A stretch of 64,000 nucleotides of DNA from CAG-411 sp963643465 (GCA_963643465.1 CAVIJT010000001.1:186001-250000); one strand, 5' to 3'. Counted from the stretch's first letter, positions 34,301-44,340 are shown. Notes: generated by a model from the letters alone, not told the origin. A program made the numbers and translations.

Positions 34301-35476
34301 CTAATCCGCTGTTACACGATTGGAAACACTTAATACCACACCAACTTCCATAAGTAACATAGCTACCGATGTACCTCCGTAACTAATAAATGGCAATGCC
34401 ACACCTGTAGAAGGCACCGTATTTGTAACAACGGCTATATTAAGCAGTACCTGTGCTGCAATATGTATCAATACACCAACACAAATCATGCCTCCGAACA
34501 AATCTTTTGAGTTTACTGCAATCTGAAAGATTCTCCAAAGCATCATAATAAACAAAAAAACGATACAACATGCGCCAAACACACCAAGTTCCTCACAAAT
34601 AATAGAGAAAATCATATCATTCTGTGCTTCTGGTACATAGCCTAATTTCTGTGTACTCTGTCCCAAACCTTTTCCAAAGATGCCACCAGATGCAATTGCA
34701 TATAACCCTTGCAAAATCTGATAGGCATTTTTGTCAGTTTCCACATTTCGCCATGCTGCTACTCGCGCCATACGAAATCCTTCTCCAAAATTTAAAACAG
34801 CAACCAAAACTACTACTGCAACTATAATCAATACCCAAAAGTATTTTTTATTCTTACTGGCAATAAAACACATACCGCCAAGTATCAAAGTCATGATAAT
34901 GGCTGTACTCATGTTTTCAATTCCAACTAATCCAATATCTACTACTACAAATAACGCAATTCGCATAAATCCCCTAAAATGATCCAACAACCGAGGATGT
35001 ACATGTATCATATACGCCACATAGATAATAATGGAAAGTTTTGCAAAGTCCGATGGCTGAAAGGTACCAAGAGGTCCAAGACTAATCCATCGTTTTGCTC
35101 CATTGTACTCCACACCACCTACCAAAACAAATATCTGCAACAAAATAGATATTGTAAGCATAACGGATGGCCACCGTGCCTGCGTATTTCCTATTTTCTT
35201 TAGAAACACACGATAATCATATCGGGAAATAAAAAGCATTGCCACAATTCCAGCAATTACCATAATACCTTGTCGTTTTAAATAGTAGGCAGCATCACCC
35301 TTTTGTGTCACCGCAGAATAATAGCTGGTACTATATATCATAATCAAGCCAAAACACGCCAAAAGCAGCGTCAGAAAAAGAAGACTAAAATCATAAAAAC
35401 CACCGCCCCCAAAAAAGGGACTTAACATTCTTGCAAATAGTCCCGTTTTTTTCTTTTTTCTTGTTCTACCAGCCAT
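34301..35476 (-). CDS. ftsW: SEDS-family peptidoglycan polymerase FtsW
   Basis: A 391-residue polytopic SEDS protein (FtsW/SpoVE/RodA family) with ten membrane helices. LACFGLIMIYSTS near the first helix and the C-terminal VPSTGVALPFISYGGTS are family hallmarks; the Asp of PLGTFQPSDFAKLS marks the active-site region. SEDS proteins polymerise glycan strands from lipid II together with a class B PBP, and two of those lie in this cluster. By position it could serve vegetative division, sporulation, or both. GGGGAG precedes the ATG. Confidence 0.95.
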   Translation of the reverse strand: MAGRTRKKKKTGLFARMLSPFFGGGGFYDFSLLFLTLLLACFGLIMIYSTSYYSAVTQKGDAAYYLKRQGIMVIAGIVAMLFISRYDYRVFLKKIGNTQARWPSVMLTISILLQIFVLVGGVEYNGAKRWISLGPLGTFQPSDFAKLSIIIYVAYMIHVHPRLLDHFRGFMRIALFVVVDIGLVGIENMSTAIIMTLILGGMCFIASKNKKYFWVLIIVAVVVLVAVLNFGEGFRMARVAAWRNVETDKNAYQILQGLYAIASGGIFGKGLGQSTQKLGYVPEAQNDMIFSIICEELGVFGACCIVFLFIMMLWRIFQIAVNSKDLFGGMICVGVLIHIAAQVLLNIAVVTNTVPSTGVALPFISYGGTSVAMLLMEVGVVLSVSNRVTAD

Positions 35477-35510
35477 ATTCTCCCCTCACTTTCTATAAGG
35501 ATTTCAAACA

Positions 35511-36869
35511 TTATAACCCACGAACTAACTCTTTAAACATATCGCCTCTCTGTTCGTAACTTTTGAACATTCCCCAACTTGCACAAGCTGGCGATAATAG
35601 TACCGCCTCTCCAGGCTGTGCATTCTCTGCACATACCTTTACTGCTTCCTCAAGTGAGGCTACTTTTACAATATTTTCAAAACCATGTTTTCTAGCACAC
35701 GCTTCAATCTTATCACTTGTCTGTCCTAATAAAACAAGCATTTTTACTTTGCCATCAAAACTTTCTATCCATTCATCGTACTCAGAACCTTTGTCATATC
35801 CTCCACCAATGAGCAATGTCTTTGATACCATAGCACGAATTCCCTGAATGGCAGCATCTGGATTGGTTCCCTTTGAATCGTTGTAATATTTTACACCATT
35901 CTTCTCCGTCACATACTCTATTCTATGTTCCACCGCTGTAAATGCCTTAATTGCTTTTTTGATTGTCTCCATTGGCACTCCCATAAAATAGCTTATGGCC
36001 ACACCTGCCATTACATTCTCATAATTATGCTTTCCAAGCAACTGCAATTCACTAATATGACAAACTTTCTCTTTCTCTCCATTATAAACAAACTGTATAT
36101 TCTGTTCTTTATCCAGATAAATGCCTTCCTCTAATTCCTGCATACTGCTAAAATAGAACACTTTTGCCGAAACCTGTTTTGCTTTTTCTCGAAGAATGGA
36201 ATCTTCATAGTTTAGTACACATACATCATCGGCTGTCTGATTGGCAGTAATCTGAAATTTGGTATCTGCATAGCATTCCATTGTATAATGTCTATCGAGA
36301 TGATCTGGTGTAATATTTAAAATTGCGCTGACTGTAGGACGAAACGTATGTACCGTTTCTAATTGAAAACTACTGATTTCCGCAGCAACCACAGAATTTT
36401 TCTTAATCTGAGTCGCCATTCTTGTATAAGGAATCCCAATATTTCCTACTACAAAAGTGGATTCAAAATGTGCCTTTAAAATCTCTCCCACCAATGCAGT
36501 AGTGGTCGTCTTTCCGTTAGTTCCAGTAATTGCCGCAATTTTTCCTTCTGATAAAGTATATGCAAGCTCAATTTCTCCAAGAATTTGCTTTCCTTCCTGA
36601 CGAAGTTCTTTTACTAAAGGATTGTCAATAGGAACTCCCGGACTAATTACTACATACTGAAGGGAAGTTCTTATTTGTTGACCCAATTCTCCTAAAACTA
36701 CTGTCACATTCTCTGTAGATTTTAATTTTGCCTTAATCTCTTCTTCTTTTAACTCTTTATTTCCATCATATAAAATTACGTTTGCACCAACTTCCACTAA
36801 TAAATCTGTTGCTGCAATTCCGCTAATTCCTGTACCAACTACTAATACGTTCTTTTCTTTCCACTCCAT
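35511..36869 (-). CDS. murD: UDP-N-acetylmuramoyl-L-alanine:D-glutamate ligase MurD
   Basis: A 452-residue Mur ligase that adds D-Glu to UDP-MurNAc-L-Ala. The N-terminal Rossmann-like domain starts VLVVGTGISGIAATDLL; the ATPase domain has the P-loop AAITGTNGKTTTTALVGEIL; the middle domain contains ILNITPDHLDRH, and the C-terminal domain YYNDSKGTNPDAAIQGIRA. Length and motifs agree with MurD rather than MurC, E or F. It lies between mraY and ftsW, as in other Firmicutes; murE, murG and murB, present in the Bacillus cluster, are not in this window. Confidence 0.98.
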   Translation of the reverse strand: MEWKEKNVLVVGTGISGIAATDLLVEVGANVILYDGNKELKEEEIKAKLKSTENVTVVLGELGQQIRTSLQYVVISPGVPIDNPLVKELRQEGKQILGEIELAYTLSEGKIAAITGTNGKTTTTALVGEILKAHFESTFVVGNIGIPYTRMATQIKKNSVVAAEISSFQLETVHTFRPTVSAILNITPDHLDRHYTMECYADTKFQITANQTADDVCVLNYEDSILREKAKQVSAKVFYFSSMQELEEGIYLDKEQNIQFVYNGEKEKVCHISELQLLGKHNYENVMAGVAISYFMGVPMETIKKAIKAFTAVEHRIEYVTEKNGVKYYNDSKGTNPDAAIQGIRAMVSKTLLIGGGYDKGSEYDEWIESFDGKVKMLVLLGQTSDKIEACARKHGFENIVKVASLEEAVKVCAENAQPGEAVLLSPACASWGMFKSYEQRGDMFKELVRGL

Positions 36870-36984
36870 TGCTGTGTCCCAATTCCTTTCTCATATTCTC
36901 TGTATCCATCCCCAAAAACGATACATTTTTGCAAAGATTGGGGTTCCGTCTACATATTTTCACCATAAATTATACTATTCGCAC

Positions 36985-37956
36985 TTATATAGCAGTCAAA
37001 GCAACCAAACAAAGTAATGCTGTTACGCAAGAAAAAACTGCTACTACTCGTGTCTCAGACCAACCACACAACTCAAAATGATGATGTACTGGTGCCATCT
37101 TAAAGATACGTTTTCCATGTGTCAATTTAAAATAAGTTACCTGTAGCATAACGGATACAATCTCAAACAGATAAATAAAGCCAATGATTGGTATAAATAA
37201 TGGCATCTTTAACATATATGCAGCCGCTGCTACAAAACCACCCAATGCAAGCGAACCTGTGTCTCCCATAAATACCTTTGCAGGATGCACATTATACAAT
37301 AAAAATCCAAGGAGACTTCCAATTACCGCACAGGTAATTGGTGCAATTCCGTTTGATGTTCCAACCGCTACAACTGTAAAAAATGTTGCCACAACAACTG
37401 TAACGCTGGATGCAAGACCATCCAATCCGTCAGTAAAGTTTACACCGTTTACGGTTCCCAAAAATACAAAGAACAACATAATAACAAATAATACTGGATT
37501 CATCTCCACTTCACCATAAAATGGTATAATGGTGTTTGTTCCAAGTTCTGTATAATTCATGACATAATAAGCAAAAACTGCAGTAATTACAAACTGTCCC
37601 AACATTTTCTGCCATGGACGCAAGCCCAAAGAACGTTTCATTACTACTTTAATATAGTCATCTAAAAATCCGATTAAGCCAAATCCAAGTGTAACAAACA
37701 ATACTGGCAACAATTCCTTATTGTCTTTTAAAAAGCATACACAAGTAAGCACTACACTAAGCAGAAAAATCAAGCCACCCATGGTAGGCGTTCCTGCCTT
37801 TTTCAAATGGGACTGTGGGCCTTCTTCTCTTACAAACTGTCCAAATTTTAATTTGTGTAAAAACGGAATTACAATTGGACATAAAACTACACTGATTGCA
37901 AAGGAAAGCAATACTGGAAGAGTCAACTGGATCATTGTTTGGTTTATTAATAACAT
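36985..37956 (-). CDS. mraY: Phospho-N-acetylmuramoyl-pentapeptide transferase MraY
   Basis: A 323-residue membrane enzyme with ten helices that makes lipid I from UDP-MurNAc-pentapeptide and undecaprenyl phosphate. KKAGTPTMGGLIFL, the DD-containing GFLDDYIKVVMKRSLGL, NFTDGLDGLASS and the terminal HHHFELCGWSET (the HHH loop) are all present. The long upstream frame to 38163 overlaps the preceding PBP gene and is not coding; GAGGTG before the ATG at 37956 fixes the start. Confidence 0.97.
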   Translation of the reverse strand: MLLINQTMIQLTLPVLLSFAISVVLCPIVIPFLHKLKFGQFVREEGPQSHLKKAGTPTMGGLIFLLSVVLTCVCFLKDNKELLPVLFVTLGFGLIGFLDDYIKVVMKRSLGLRPWQKMLGQFVITAVFAYYVMNYTELGTNTIIPFYGEVEMNPVLFVIMLFFVFLGTVNGVNFTDGLDGLASSVTVVVATFFTVVAVGTSNGIAPITCAVIGSLLGFLLYNVHPAKVFMGDTGSLALGGFVAAAAYMLKMPLFIPIIGFIYLFEIVSVMLQVTYFKLTHGKRIFKMAPVHHHFELCGWSETRVVAVFSCVTALLCLVALTAI

Positions 37957-38050
37957 TTCTTTCACCTCATGCGTCTGTCTTTCTTTTTTTTCTAAAGTAT
38001 GGCATAATTCTCCAATATAGGGAAACCATAACGAAATCATTATATTCCAT

Positions 38051-39832
38051 TCATTCCTTGAATGCAAGTTCAATTCCCAAGTATGGCAGGATATTTTCAA
38101 ATATAGAGCGTACAACAGGGGCTGCAATCGTTCCCCCATAATATGTTCCCTCTGGCTCATCAATCAGCAACAATGCCATAACTTTGGGATTGTCTACAGA
38201 AGCAAATCCAAGAAAAGATGCAATGTATTTATTACTGCTTCTTGGAAGTTTCTCGGAAGTTGCTGTTTTTCCTCCAATGCGATACCCCTCAATATACGCA
38301 TTTTTCCCACCACCTTCGGCTACTACTGCCTCTAAAAGTTCTTTCATCGTTTCCTGTGTTTCTTTTGATACTACATTTTCTTCCACTGGATAACTTAATT
38401 TTGTAATTTCATTTCCATCTGCACTTACGATTTTCACTCCAAAATGCGGCGTAATTAATTTGCCACCATTTACCATAGCGCAAGCTGCACGAAGAAGCTG
38501 AAGCGGCGTAATCTGTATGGACTGACCAAATGCCATCGTTGCCAGTTCCACCTCTCCTACATCACTCTGTTTGTGAAAAATAGAATTTGCTTCTCCCGGC
38601 ACATCAACTCCGGTAGTCTCCATAAGTCCCAGTTTTTTGTACCACCGATACATATTAGACACTCCAGTTCTTTCTGCAATCTCCATAAATACGGGATTAC
38701 AAGAATTCATAATGCCTTCCCGAAAAGTTTCTGCACCATGCCCCACCGTTTTATGGCACCGAATATTTCTGTCTTCCACTTTTTTATAGCCGGGACAATA
38801 AAAAGTATCATCTACTTTCACTGTCCCTTCACTAAGTGCTGCTGTAGCCGTTACAATTTTAAAGGTCGAACCCGGTTCATACGTGTCACTAATGCAGGCA
38901 TTTCTCCACATGGCATTTAATTGCTCATTTTTTTCTTTTTCCGAAAGCGTAGTTCCATCCTGCTCTACTAAAGTATAGGGTTCATTTAAATCAAATTCTG
39001 GTTCATTGACACAAGCATATATTTCCCCATTTTGCGGATTAATAATAATTACTTTTACACTTTTGGCATTTTTTTCTTCTCGCACTTTCTTTGCTGCCTG
39101 CTCCGCATATTTTTGAATATTTACGTCAAGACTGAGATACAGATCATCTCCAGCCACCGGCTCTTTCCTGCGCTCTGCCACATTGCTTATTTCCACACCA
39201 TTTGCTGTGGTTAGCGTATAAATAACACCATCTTCCCCCTGCAATTGTTCATCGTACTCCACTTCTAATCCAATAATCCCCTGATTATCACTTCCTGTAA
39301 ATCCAATGACCTTAGATGCCAGACTTCCATATGGATAAAATCGTTTGTAATCCTCGTCCACCATTACACCATCCAGCTCATAGGCACGAATCTTATCTGC
39401 AATTTCCTTATCCACATTTGTCTTTATTCTCTCTATGGAAGAGCGTTTTTCCACACGTTTGCGAACTACATCTTCTTCCATTCCTAATTCCTCTGACAAA
39501 ATCTGTATCACTCGTTCTGGTTCTGTAATCTGACTATGAATAACTGAAATGGTAGATACCGGTTTATTAGATGCAAGTTCCACTCCATTGCAATCTAAAA
39601 TTCTTCCCCGTTCTGCCTTAATACTTCGTTCTCTCTCCTGAATTTCTCTTGCAAGCACTCCAAAATGCTCTGCTTGAAAAATCATAAGATAAACCAATCT
39701 TCCCATCAAAAGAATAAGAATCAAAAGAATGGCTACAAATGCAAACAGCATGCTTCTTTTATGGTAGGTGCGCACCATGTGAGGCAAAATATCACCGGTG
39801 CGCTCATGAGATTTTTTTTTGTCTCTTCCCAT
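38051..39832 (-). CDS. Class B penicillin-binding protein (SpoVD-like position)
   Basis: A 593-residue transpeptidase with an N-terminal membrane helix (MLFAFVAILLILILLMGRLV), a dimerisation domain containing RGRILDCNGVELA, and a transpeptidase domain with GSTFK (active Ser), SCN as the SxN motif and GGKTATSEK at the KTG position. The motif is KTA instead of KTG, a variant I believe also occurs in clostridial SpoVD-like proteins. There are no PASTA domains. By gene order it corresponds to Bacillus spoVD, but a vegetative role is not excluded. AAGGA precedes the ATG. Confidence 0.9.
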   Translation of the reverse strand: MGRDKKKSHERTGDILPHMVRTYHKRSMLFAFVAILLILILLMGRLVYLMIFQAEHFGVLAREIQERERSIKAERGRILDCNGVELASNKPVSTISVIHSQITEPERVIQILSEELGMEEDVVRKRVEKRSSIERIKTNVDKEIADKIRAYELDGVMVDEDYKRFYPYGSLASKVIGFTGSDNQGIIGLEVEYDEQLQGEDGVIYTLTTANGVEISNVAERRKEPVAGDDLYLSLDVNIQKYAEQAAKKVREEKNAKSVKVIIINPQNGEIYACVNEPEFDLNEPYTLVEQDGTTLSEKEKNEQLNAMWRNACISDTYEPGSTFKIVTATAALSEGTVKVDDTFYCPGYKKVEDRNIRCHKTVGHGAETFREGIMNSCNPVFMEIAERTGVSNMYRWYKKLGLMETTGVDVPGEANSIFHKQSDVGEVELATMAFGQSIQITPLQLLRAACAMVNGGKLITPHFGVKIVSADGNEITKLSYPVEENVVSKETQETMKELLEAVVAEGGGKNAYIEGYRIGGKTATSEKLPRSSNKYIASFLGFASVDNPKVMALLLIDEPEGTYYGGTIAAPVVRSIFENILPYLGIELAFKE

Positions 39833-39913
39833 GGCATTTCCTTATACTTACTCTTCTAATTGTATTACATTTTTGGATTGGTTATTCCATTTTTTCAGAT
39901 TTCTTCTAATCCA

Positions 39914-42013
39914 CTATTCTGCCACTTCACCCGTAGGTTCTGTAGTAACTTCCATAGTTGGTTGCACGGTTTCCGCCACAGGTTCATTGGTAACCTCTGC
40001 CGTACCAAAAGTCTCCTGTGGACTTTGTTCGGTTTCTTGTATATCTTCTTCCTCTTGCGTATCTTCCACATTAGAATTATTTACAGATACTCCTTCTAGT
40101 GAAACCGCTTCCTGTGCCTCATCTCCACTCTTCTGGTTCTTTCCTGCACTTTCATCTTTATATACACCAAGGAACGGTAAAATTTCTTTCATAATATTAT
40201 GTACCACTTCCTGTGCATAGGTACTATGAGCCTGGTCTTCCACATCTGGCTCATCTACGATTACATACACAACCACCTCAGGATCATCCATAGGAGCTGC
40301 TCCAATAAAAGAAACTAAATAGTTTTTTAAATATCGAGGAAATTTTTCAGCAGTTCCAGTTTTTCCTCCGATGGAATATCCTGCTACTGCTGCAGTACCT
40401 CCGGTTCCCGCTTCTACTGTGTCTAACAAATACTGTCTTAATAATTCACTGGTATCTTCGGAAACTGTTTTTCGCACAAGTGTAGGCTCTATGTTCTCCA
40501 CAAGATTTCCATTTTCGTCTAATATTTGCTTTACTAAATGTGGTTTATAATAATTTCCCCCATTGATAACAGAACAAAATGCACTAGCAATTTGCACCAT
40601 ATTTGTTGTGAGACCTTGTCCAAAACTTCCTGTTGCAAGTTCAGTTGGTCCTAAAGAATCCTCATCAAACACCATACCTGAGTTTTCGCCCGGCAAATCA
40701 ATGCCAGTCTTATATCCCATATTAAATCGTTTTTGATACTCAAGAAATTTTGTTCCCTTCATTTTAGATGCGATTTGCATCATTACATCATTGCAGGATT
40801 CCATCAAAGACCCATCAAGAGTCAAATTTCCATGTCCAAATGTATTTACACAAGATATCCAAGTTCCAGAGATATCCTGTCCTCCATCACAATCAAACAC
40901 CGTATTATTAGTTACAATCCCTTCCTCTAACGCAGCTGCCACTGTCAACGGTTTATAGGTAGAGCCTGGTTCAAAGCTATAACTAACACATAAATTACTC
41001 CACATATCATTTAATGCTTCATTTTTTTCCTCATCTGTCATAGCTTCTACTTGGCTCTTCGTATATATTTGCGTCAGATCAAAGGCATTATTCAAATCGT
41101 ACCTTACATTGGATGACATTGCATATATTTCTCCATTTTTTGGATTCATAACAATACATCCTACCTTGTCTGCTCCCGTCTTTTTCATAAATTTATCAAT
41201 CTTATTTTCCACAATAGACTGGATGTTTAGGTCGATTGTTGTCACAATCGTATTTCCATCTTGTGCATCCTTCACATTTTTCTCCAATGTAGAATCGGAA
41301 CTATAATATCCATAGGAGCGACCAGTAACACCATTCAACTCATCATTATATTGATACTCCAACCCCCAAAGTCCATCATTATTTGCACTAGAAAAACCAA
41401 TTACACTACATGCTGTATCATTTAACGGATACTTTCGTTTATATATTTTCTCAAAATACACCGCATTGGAATTGATTCGCATGTCATCTTTTTCCTCTTT
41501 GCTGCGTTTCTTTTCTTCCTCTAACATTTCATCATAGGCATCTTTGTCCGCCTTTGGAACATTTTTTGCAACTACGTAATATTGCGAATTGGAACGCTCA
41601 GAAATGTCTGAACGAAGCTGGCTTTCCTCCAAACTAAAATAAGAACAGACCGCTTTAATCGTAGCATCTCCACACTCCTTATCTTCAATTAATGCTTTTG
41701 GAGATACTACCACATTATATAAAAGCTGACTGGTAGCTAGCTTTGTATTGTTACGATCCAAAATATCTCCTCTTTTATATTCAATTACATTGCTCACATA
41801 AGTTTGCTGGCTAAGCACACGCTTTCCATAACGATCCCCGTTCTCTCTAGTTAAATTTCCAATGGTAATAAGCAATGCTAAAAACATAACAATAATAACA
41901 GCAAATACAGACAATAAAGTTCCTTGCATTCGCGGAGAAAATTTTCCATCATATTTACTTTTCCTGCGCCTTCTCTTTGGCACCTCTCTTCTTCCTCTTC
42001 TCTCATCTTTCAT
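39914..42013 (-). CDS. Class B penicillin-binding protein (FtsI/PbpB-like position)
   Basis: A 699-residue transpeptidase. The membrane helix is at about residues 32-52, with the dimerisation domain (KRGDILDRNNTKLATSQ) next. The catalytic part has GSTYK with the active Ser, ESCND as the SxN motif and GGKTGTAEK. After the fold a tail of about 80 residues is very acidic and Glu/Thr-rich (TEVTNEPVAETV) and lacks PASTA domains. By position after the ftsL-like gene it is probably the divisome cross-linker that works with FtsW. The two tandem PBPs here are distinct in sequence, so they are not a recent duplication. Confidence 0.92.
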   Translation of the reverse strand: MKDERRGRREVPKRRRRKSKYDGKFSPRMQGTLLSVFAVIIVMFLALLITIGNLTRENGDRYGKRVLSQQTYVSNVIEYKRGDILDRNNTKLATSQLLYNVVVSPKALIEDKECGDATIKAVCSYFSLEESQLRSDISERSNSQYYVVAKNVPKADKDAYDEMLEEEKKRSKEEKDDMRINSNAVYFEKIYKRKYPLNDTACSVIGFSSANNDGLWGLEYQYNDELNGVTGRSYGYYSSDSTLEKNVKDAQDGNTIVTTIDLNIQSIVENKIDKFMKKTGADKVGCIVMNPKNGEIYAMSSNVRYDLNNAFDLTQIYTKSQVEAMTDEEKNEALNDMWSNLCVSYSFEPGSTYKPLTVAAALEEGIVTNNTVFDCDGGQDISGTWISCVNTFGHGNLTLDGSLMESCNDVMMQIASKMKGTKFLEYQKRFNMGYKTGIDLPGENSGMVFDEDSLGPTELATGSFGQGLTTNMVQIASAFCSVINGGNYYKPHLVKQILDENGNLVENIEPTLVRKTVSEDTSELLRQYLLDTVEAGTGGTAAVAGYSIGGKTGTAEKFPRYLKNYLVSFIGAAPMDDPEVVVYVIVDEPDVEDQAHSTYAQEVVHNIMKEILPFLGVYKDESAGKNQKSGDEAQEAVSLEGVSVNNSNVEDTQEEEDIQETEQSPQETFGTAEVTNEPVAETVQPTMEVTTEPTGEVAE

Positions 42014-42089
42014 ATTAATACCTGCTTTCCGTAAAATTAATACAACACAAACTACCTTCTCCCAAAGATAATCTGTGTTGTTCAGCTTT

Positions 42090-42629
42090 CTATTTCCCTA
42101 ATACACGTTCTTTTAAACTTTCATTTGTTCCATTTGGAATATCTCCATATTGTTTTACCGAATCACTCTTGGTACTTTTATATGTAATCACCTGACTCTC
42201 ACTTGGATGTACCATTCCCAACTTTTTTGTTGCCACTTTATAAATGTAATCTAAATCAATGGCTGAAGTAATCTCTTCTTCCGCAGTTCGATTCTCTTCC
42301 TGCATAGTTATGATTTCTGATTCCATTTTTGCAATCTTATCTGTCATATAAGTAATGTCCGCTTGCTCTCCTAAATACTTCACACAAACAAACAATGTGA
42401 CAATAATAGCCGCTGTAAGGAACAACACCGAAAAAGAATCCATTCCTTTAATTCGCTGCAATTTTGCATTCTTACGTCGTCTCATTTCCTCTGTCTCAAC
42501 TTTTTGTCTACGCTGACGAGGCAAACGTACTGGTTCTTCTTCTACAGCTATCTTTCTGACAGTATTGCCATCTATGTACGAATACTCACTCATGTAACGT
42601 CTTTCCTTTCTGTCTCTTCTCTCTTCCAT
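42090..42629 (-). CDS. FtsL-like divisome protein
   Basis: A 179-residue bitopic protein: a basic cytoplasmic N-terminal region of about 75 residues, one membrane helix (SVLFLTAAIIVTLFVCVKYL) and a periplasm-side coiled coil (ADITYMTDKIAKMESEIITM), the layout of FtsL/DivIC. The position between rsmH and the first PBP matches ftsL. The N-terminal region is longer than in Bacillus FtsL. GGGGGAG five bases before the ATG at 42629 supports this start. Confidence 0.87.
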   Translation of the reverse strand: MEERRDRKERRYMSEYSYIDGNTVRKIAVEEEPVRLPRQRRQKVETEEMRRRKNAKLQRIKGMDSFSVLFLTAAIIVTLFVCVKYLGEQADITYMTDKIAKMESEIITMQEENRTAEEEITSAIDLDYIYKVATKKLGMVHPSESQVITYKSTKSDSVKQYGDIPNGTNESLKERVLGK

Positions 42630-42640
42630 AACCGCTCCCC

Positions 42641-43579
42641 CTAACTATGTTTTTCAAACACTCTCAATTTTGCACTTTTTGATCTTCTATTTTGTGCAAT
42701 CTCCTCTTCTGAAGGCAATATAGGTTTTCTGGTAATTACCTTTCCCTTAGACTTTTGTCCACACATACACACTGGAAAATTCGGTGGACAAGTACAAGGA
42801 TTCTCATTTTTCCGGAATATACTCTTTACAATTCGATCTTCCAAAGAATGAAAAGTAATGATACAAATTCTTCCTTCGTCCTCCAACAAATCAATCATAT
42901 CCTGTAATGTATTATTCAATACTTCAAGTTCCTTATTTAATTCAATTCGGATAGCCTGAAATGTTTTTTTGGATGGATGACCTGTGTTCTTTCGTACTTT
43001 CATAGGAATCGCAGCTTTAATTGCCTCATTCAATTCGTATGTAGTCTCAATCGTTTTCTCCTGACGCATACGCACAATATGCTTTGCAATATTTTTTGCA
43101 AACTTGTCCTCTCCGTAATCTCGAATAATACGGAATAATTCCATCTCGCTGTAATCATTCACAATATCTTTGGCTGTCAATGTCTGACGCTTGTCCATCC
43201 TCATATCAAGAGGACCATCTTCTTTATACGAGAACCCTCTGTCTGCTGTGTCAAGCTGATAAGAAGATACTCCTAAGTCCAATACAATTCCATTCACTTT
43301 CTCAATACCAAGTTCTGTTACTACCTGCTTCATGTTGCAATAATTACTTCTTACAATGGTAACTTTATCCCCAAATTCCTTCAACCGTTCTGTTCCGGTC
43401 AAAATAGCCGCCTCATCCTGATCAATTCCAATTAAGCGACCTTTTTCTCCCAATCTTTTACAAACCTGATAAGAATGTCCGGCACCTCCCATAGTACCAT
43501 CCACATAAATGCCATTCTCTTTTATCTGCAACTGAGAAATAGTCTCATCCAGTAACACAGATACATGATTAAATTCCAT
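42641..43579 (-). CDS. rsmH: 16S rRNA m4C1402 methyltransferase RsmH
   Basis: A 312-residue SAM-dependent methyltransferase (MraW) that methylates N4 of C1402 in the 16S rRNA decoding site. The N-terminus (HVSVLLDETI) is followed by the SAM motif VDGTMGGAGHS; the C-terminal part has ICIITFHSLEDRIVK and ends with RSKSAKLRV, the family's hallmark. A four-Cys cluster (PCTCPPNFPVCMCG) near the C-terminus is common in Firmicutes. AGGAGG precedes the ATG. Confidence 0.98.
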   Translation of the reverse strand: MEFNHVSVLLDETISQLQIKENGIYVDGTMGGAGHSYQVCKRLGEKGRLIGIDQDEAAILTGTERLKEFGDKVTIVRSNYCNMKQVVTELGIEKVNGIVLDLGVSSYQLDTADRGFSYKEDGPLDMRMDKRQTLTAKDIVNDYSEMELFRIIRDYGEDKFAKNIAKHIVRMRQEKTIETTYELNEAIKAAIPMKVRKNTGHPSKKTFQAIRIELNKELEVLNNTLQDMIDLLEDEGRICIITFHSLEDRIVKSIFRKNENPCTCPPNFPVCMCGQKSKGKVITRKPILPSEEEIAQNRRSKSAKLRVFEKHS

Positions 43580-43608
43580 TTTTCTTCCTCCTACACCTGA
43601 ATTACTTT

Positions 43609-44037
43609 CTAAAAACTGATTCCCAATTCTGACATGTTCTCTGCAATTGTCTCCATGTCACCATAATCATCATTGGCATCCCATAATTCTTTGCTCCAAA
43701 TCTCTATCTTACCAAGTACCCCTACAAATACAACCTCTTTCTCTAATTTTGCATGTTCCCGAAGTTTTGCAGGAATCAAAATACGCCCCTGCTTGTCTAT
43801 CTCACAGGTGGTTGCTCCTGCTAAAAAATAACGCTGTAACTGTCTTGCTTGGCGGTTTCCTGGCAGATGCTTTAGTTGTTCTACGAATTCTCTCCATTCT
43901 GAATCTGGGTACAAAAATAAACACCCATCTAAGCCCAGAGTTACGACAAATTCTTCTCCCAAATCTTCTCTAAACTTAGCAGGCACGATTATTCTTCCCT
44001 TTACATCTATGGAATGGTTGTATTCTCCCATAAACAT
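43609..44037 (-). CDS. mraZ: Transcriptional regulator MraZ
   Basis: A 142-residue AbrB-type DNA-binding protein with two repeated MraZ domains. It starts FMGEYNHSIDVKGRIIVPAK; the second domain has CEIDKQGRILIPAKLREHA. MraZ usually controls its own operon by binding tandem repeats near the promoter; such repeats are visible at 44114-44164. It is the first gene of the division cluster. Confidence 0.97.
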   Translation of the reverse strand: MFMGEYNHSIDVKGRIIVPAKFREDLGEEFVVTLGLDGCLFLYPDSEWREFVEQLKHLPGNRQARQLQRYFLAGATTCEIDKQGRILIPAKLREHAKLEKEVVFVGVLGKIEIWSKELWDANDDYGDMETIAENMSELGISF

Positions 44038-44113
44038 CAGCCTGCACCTACCTATCTGTGTCTTATTGTAGTATCTTGTGTATCTCCCCTATCGTTTTGT
44101 CTTGTAACAAACA

Positions 44114-44164
44114 CTACTTTATGTCACCACTTTCCACCACATATTCACCACTTCCCACCACTTT
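44114..44164 (-). promoter_or_regulatory. MraZ-type tandem operator repeats
   Basis: On the minus strand five copies of an (A/G)AAGTGG-like box begin at plus-strand positions 44158, 44148, 44137, 44127 and 44114 (AAAGTGG, GAAGTGG, TATGTGG, AAAGTGG, AAAGTAG). The spacing is 10, 11, 10 and 13 bases, about one helical turn each. They lie just downstream of the -10 box, where bound MraZ would block transcription. Confidence 0.8.
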
Positions 44165-44170
44165 ATTGTT

Positions 44171-44199
44171 ATTTTATCCTATTTCATGGAAACTTTCAA
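44171..44199 (-). promoter_or_regulatory. Sigma-A-type promoter of the mraZ operon
   Basis: On the minus strand, -35 TTGAAA (44194-44199), a 17-base spacer and -10 TAAAAT (44171-44176), about 135 bases before the MraZ ATG. The MraZ boxes start directly behind it. Confidence 0.8.
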
Positions 44200-44340
44200 C
44201 CATTTTGCCAGATTTCCAAAAATTCTTATCTATTTTTTTCGTTTCTTTTTTCCAAATACAACATATAGTACCCTTTCATTTTTCTAGGCACAATTTCCCA
44301 TAAAATTTTTGTGCAATTTTTTCCAAAAATTTTCAACCTC

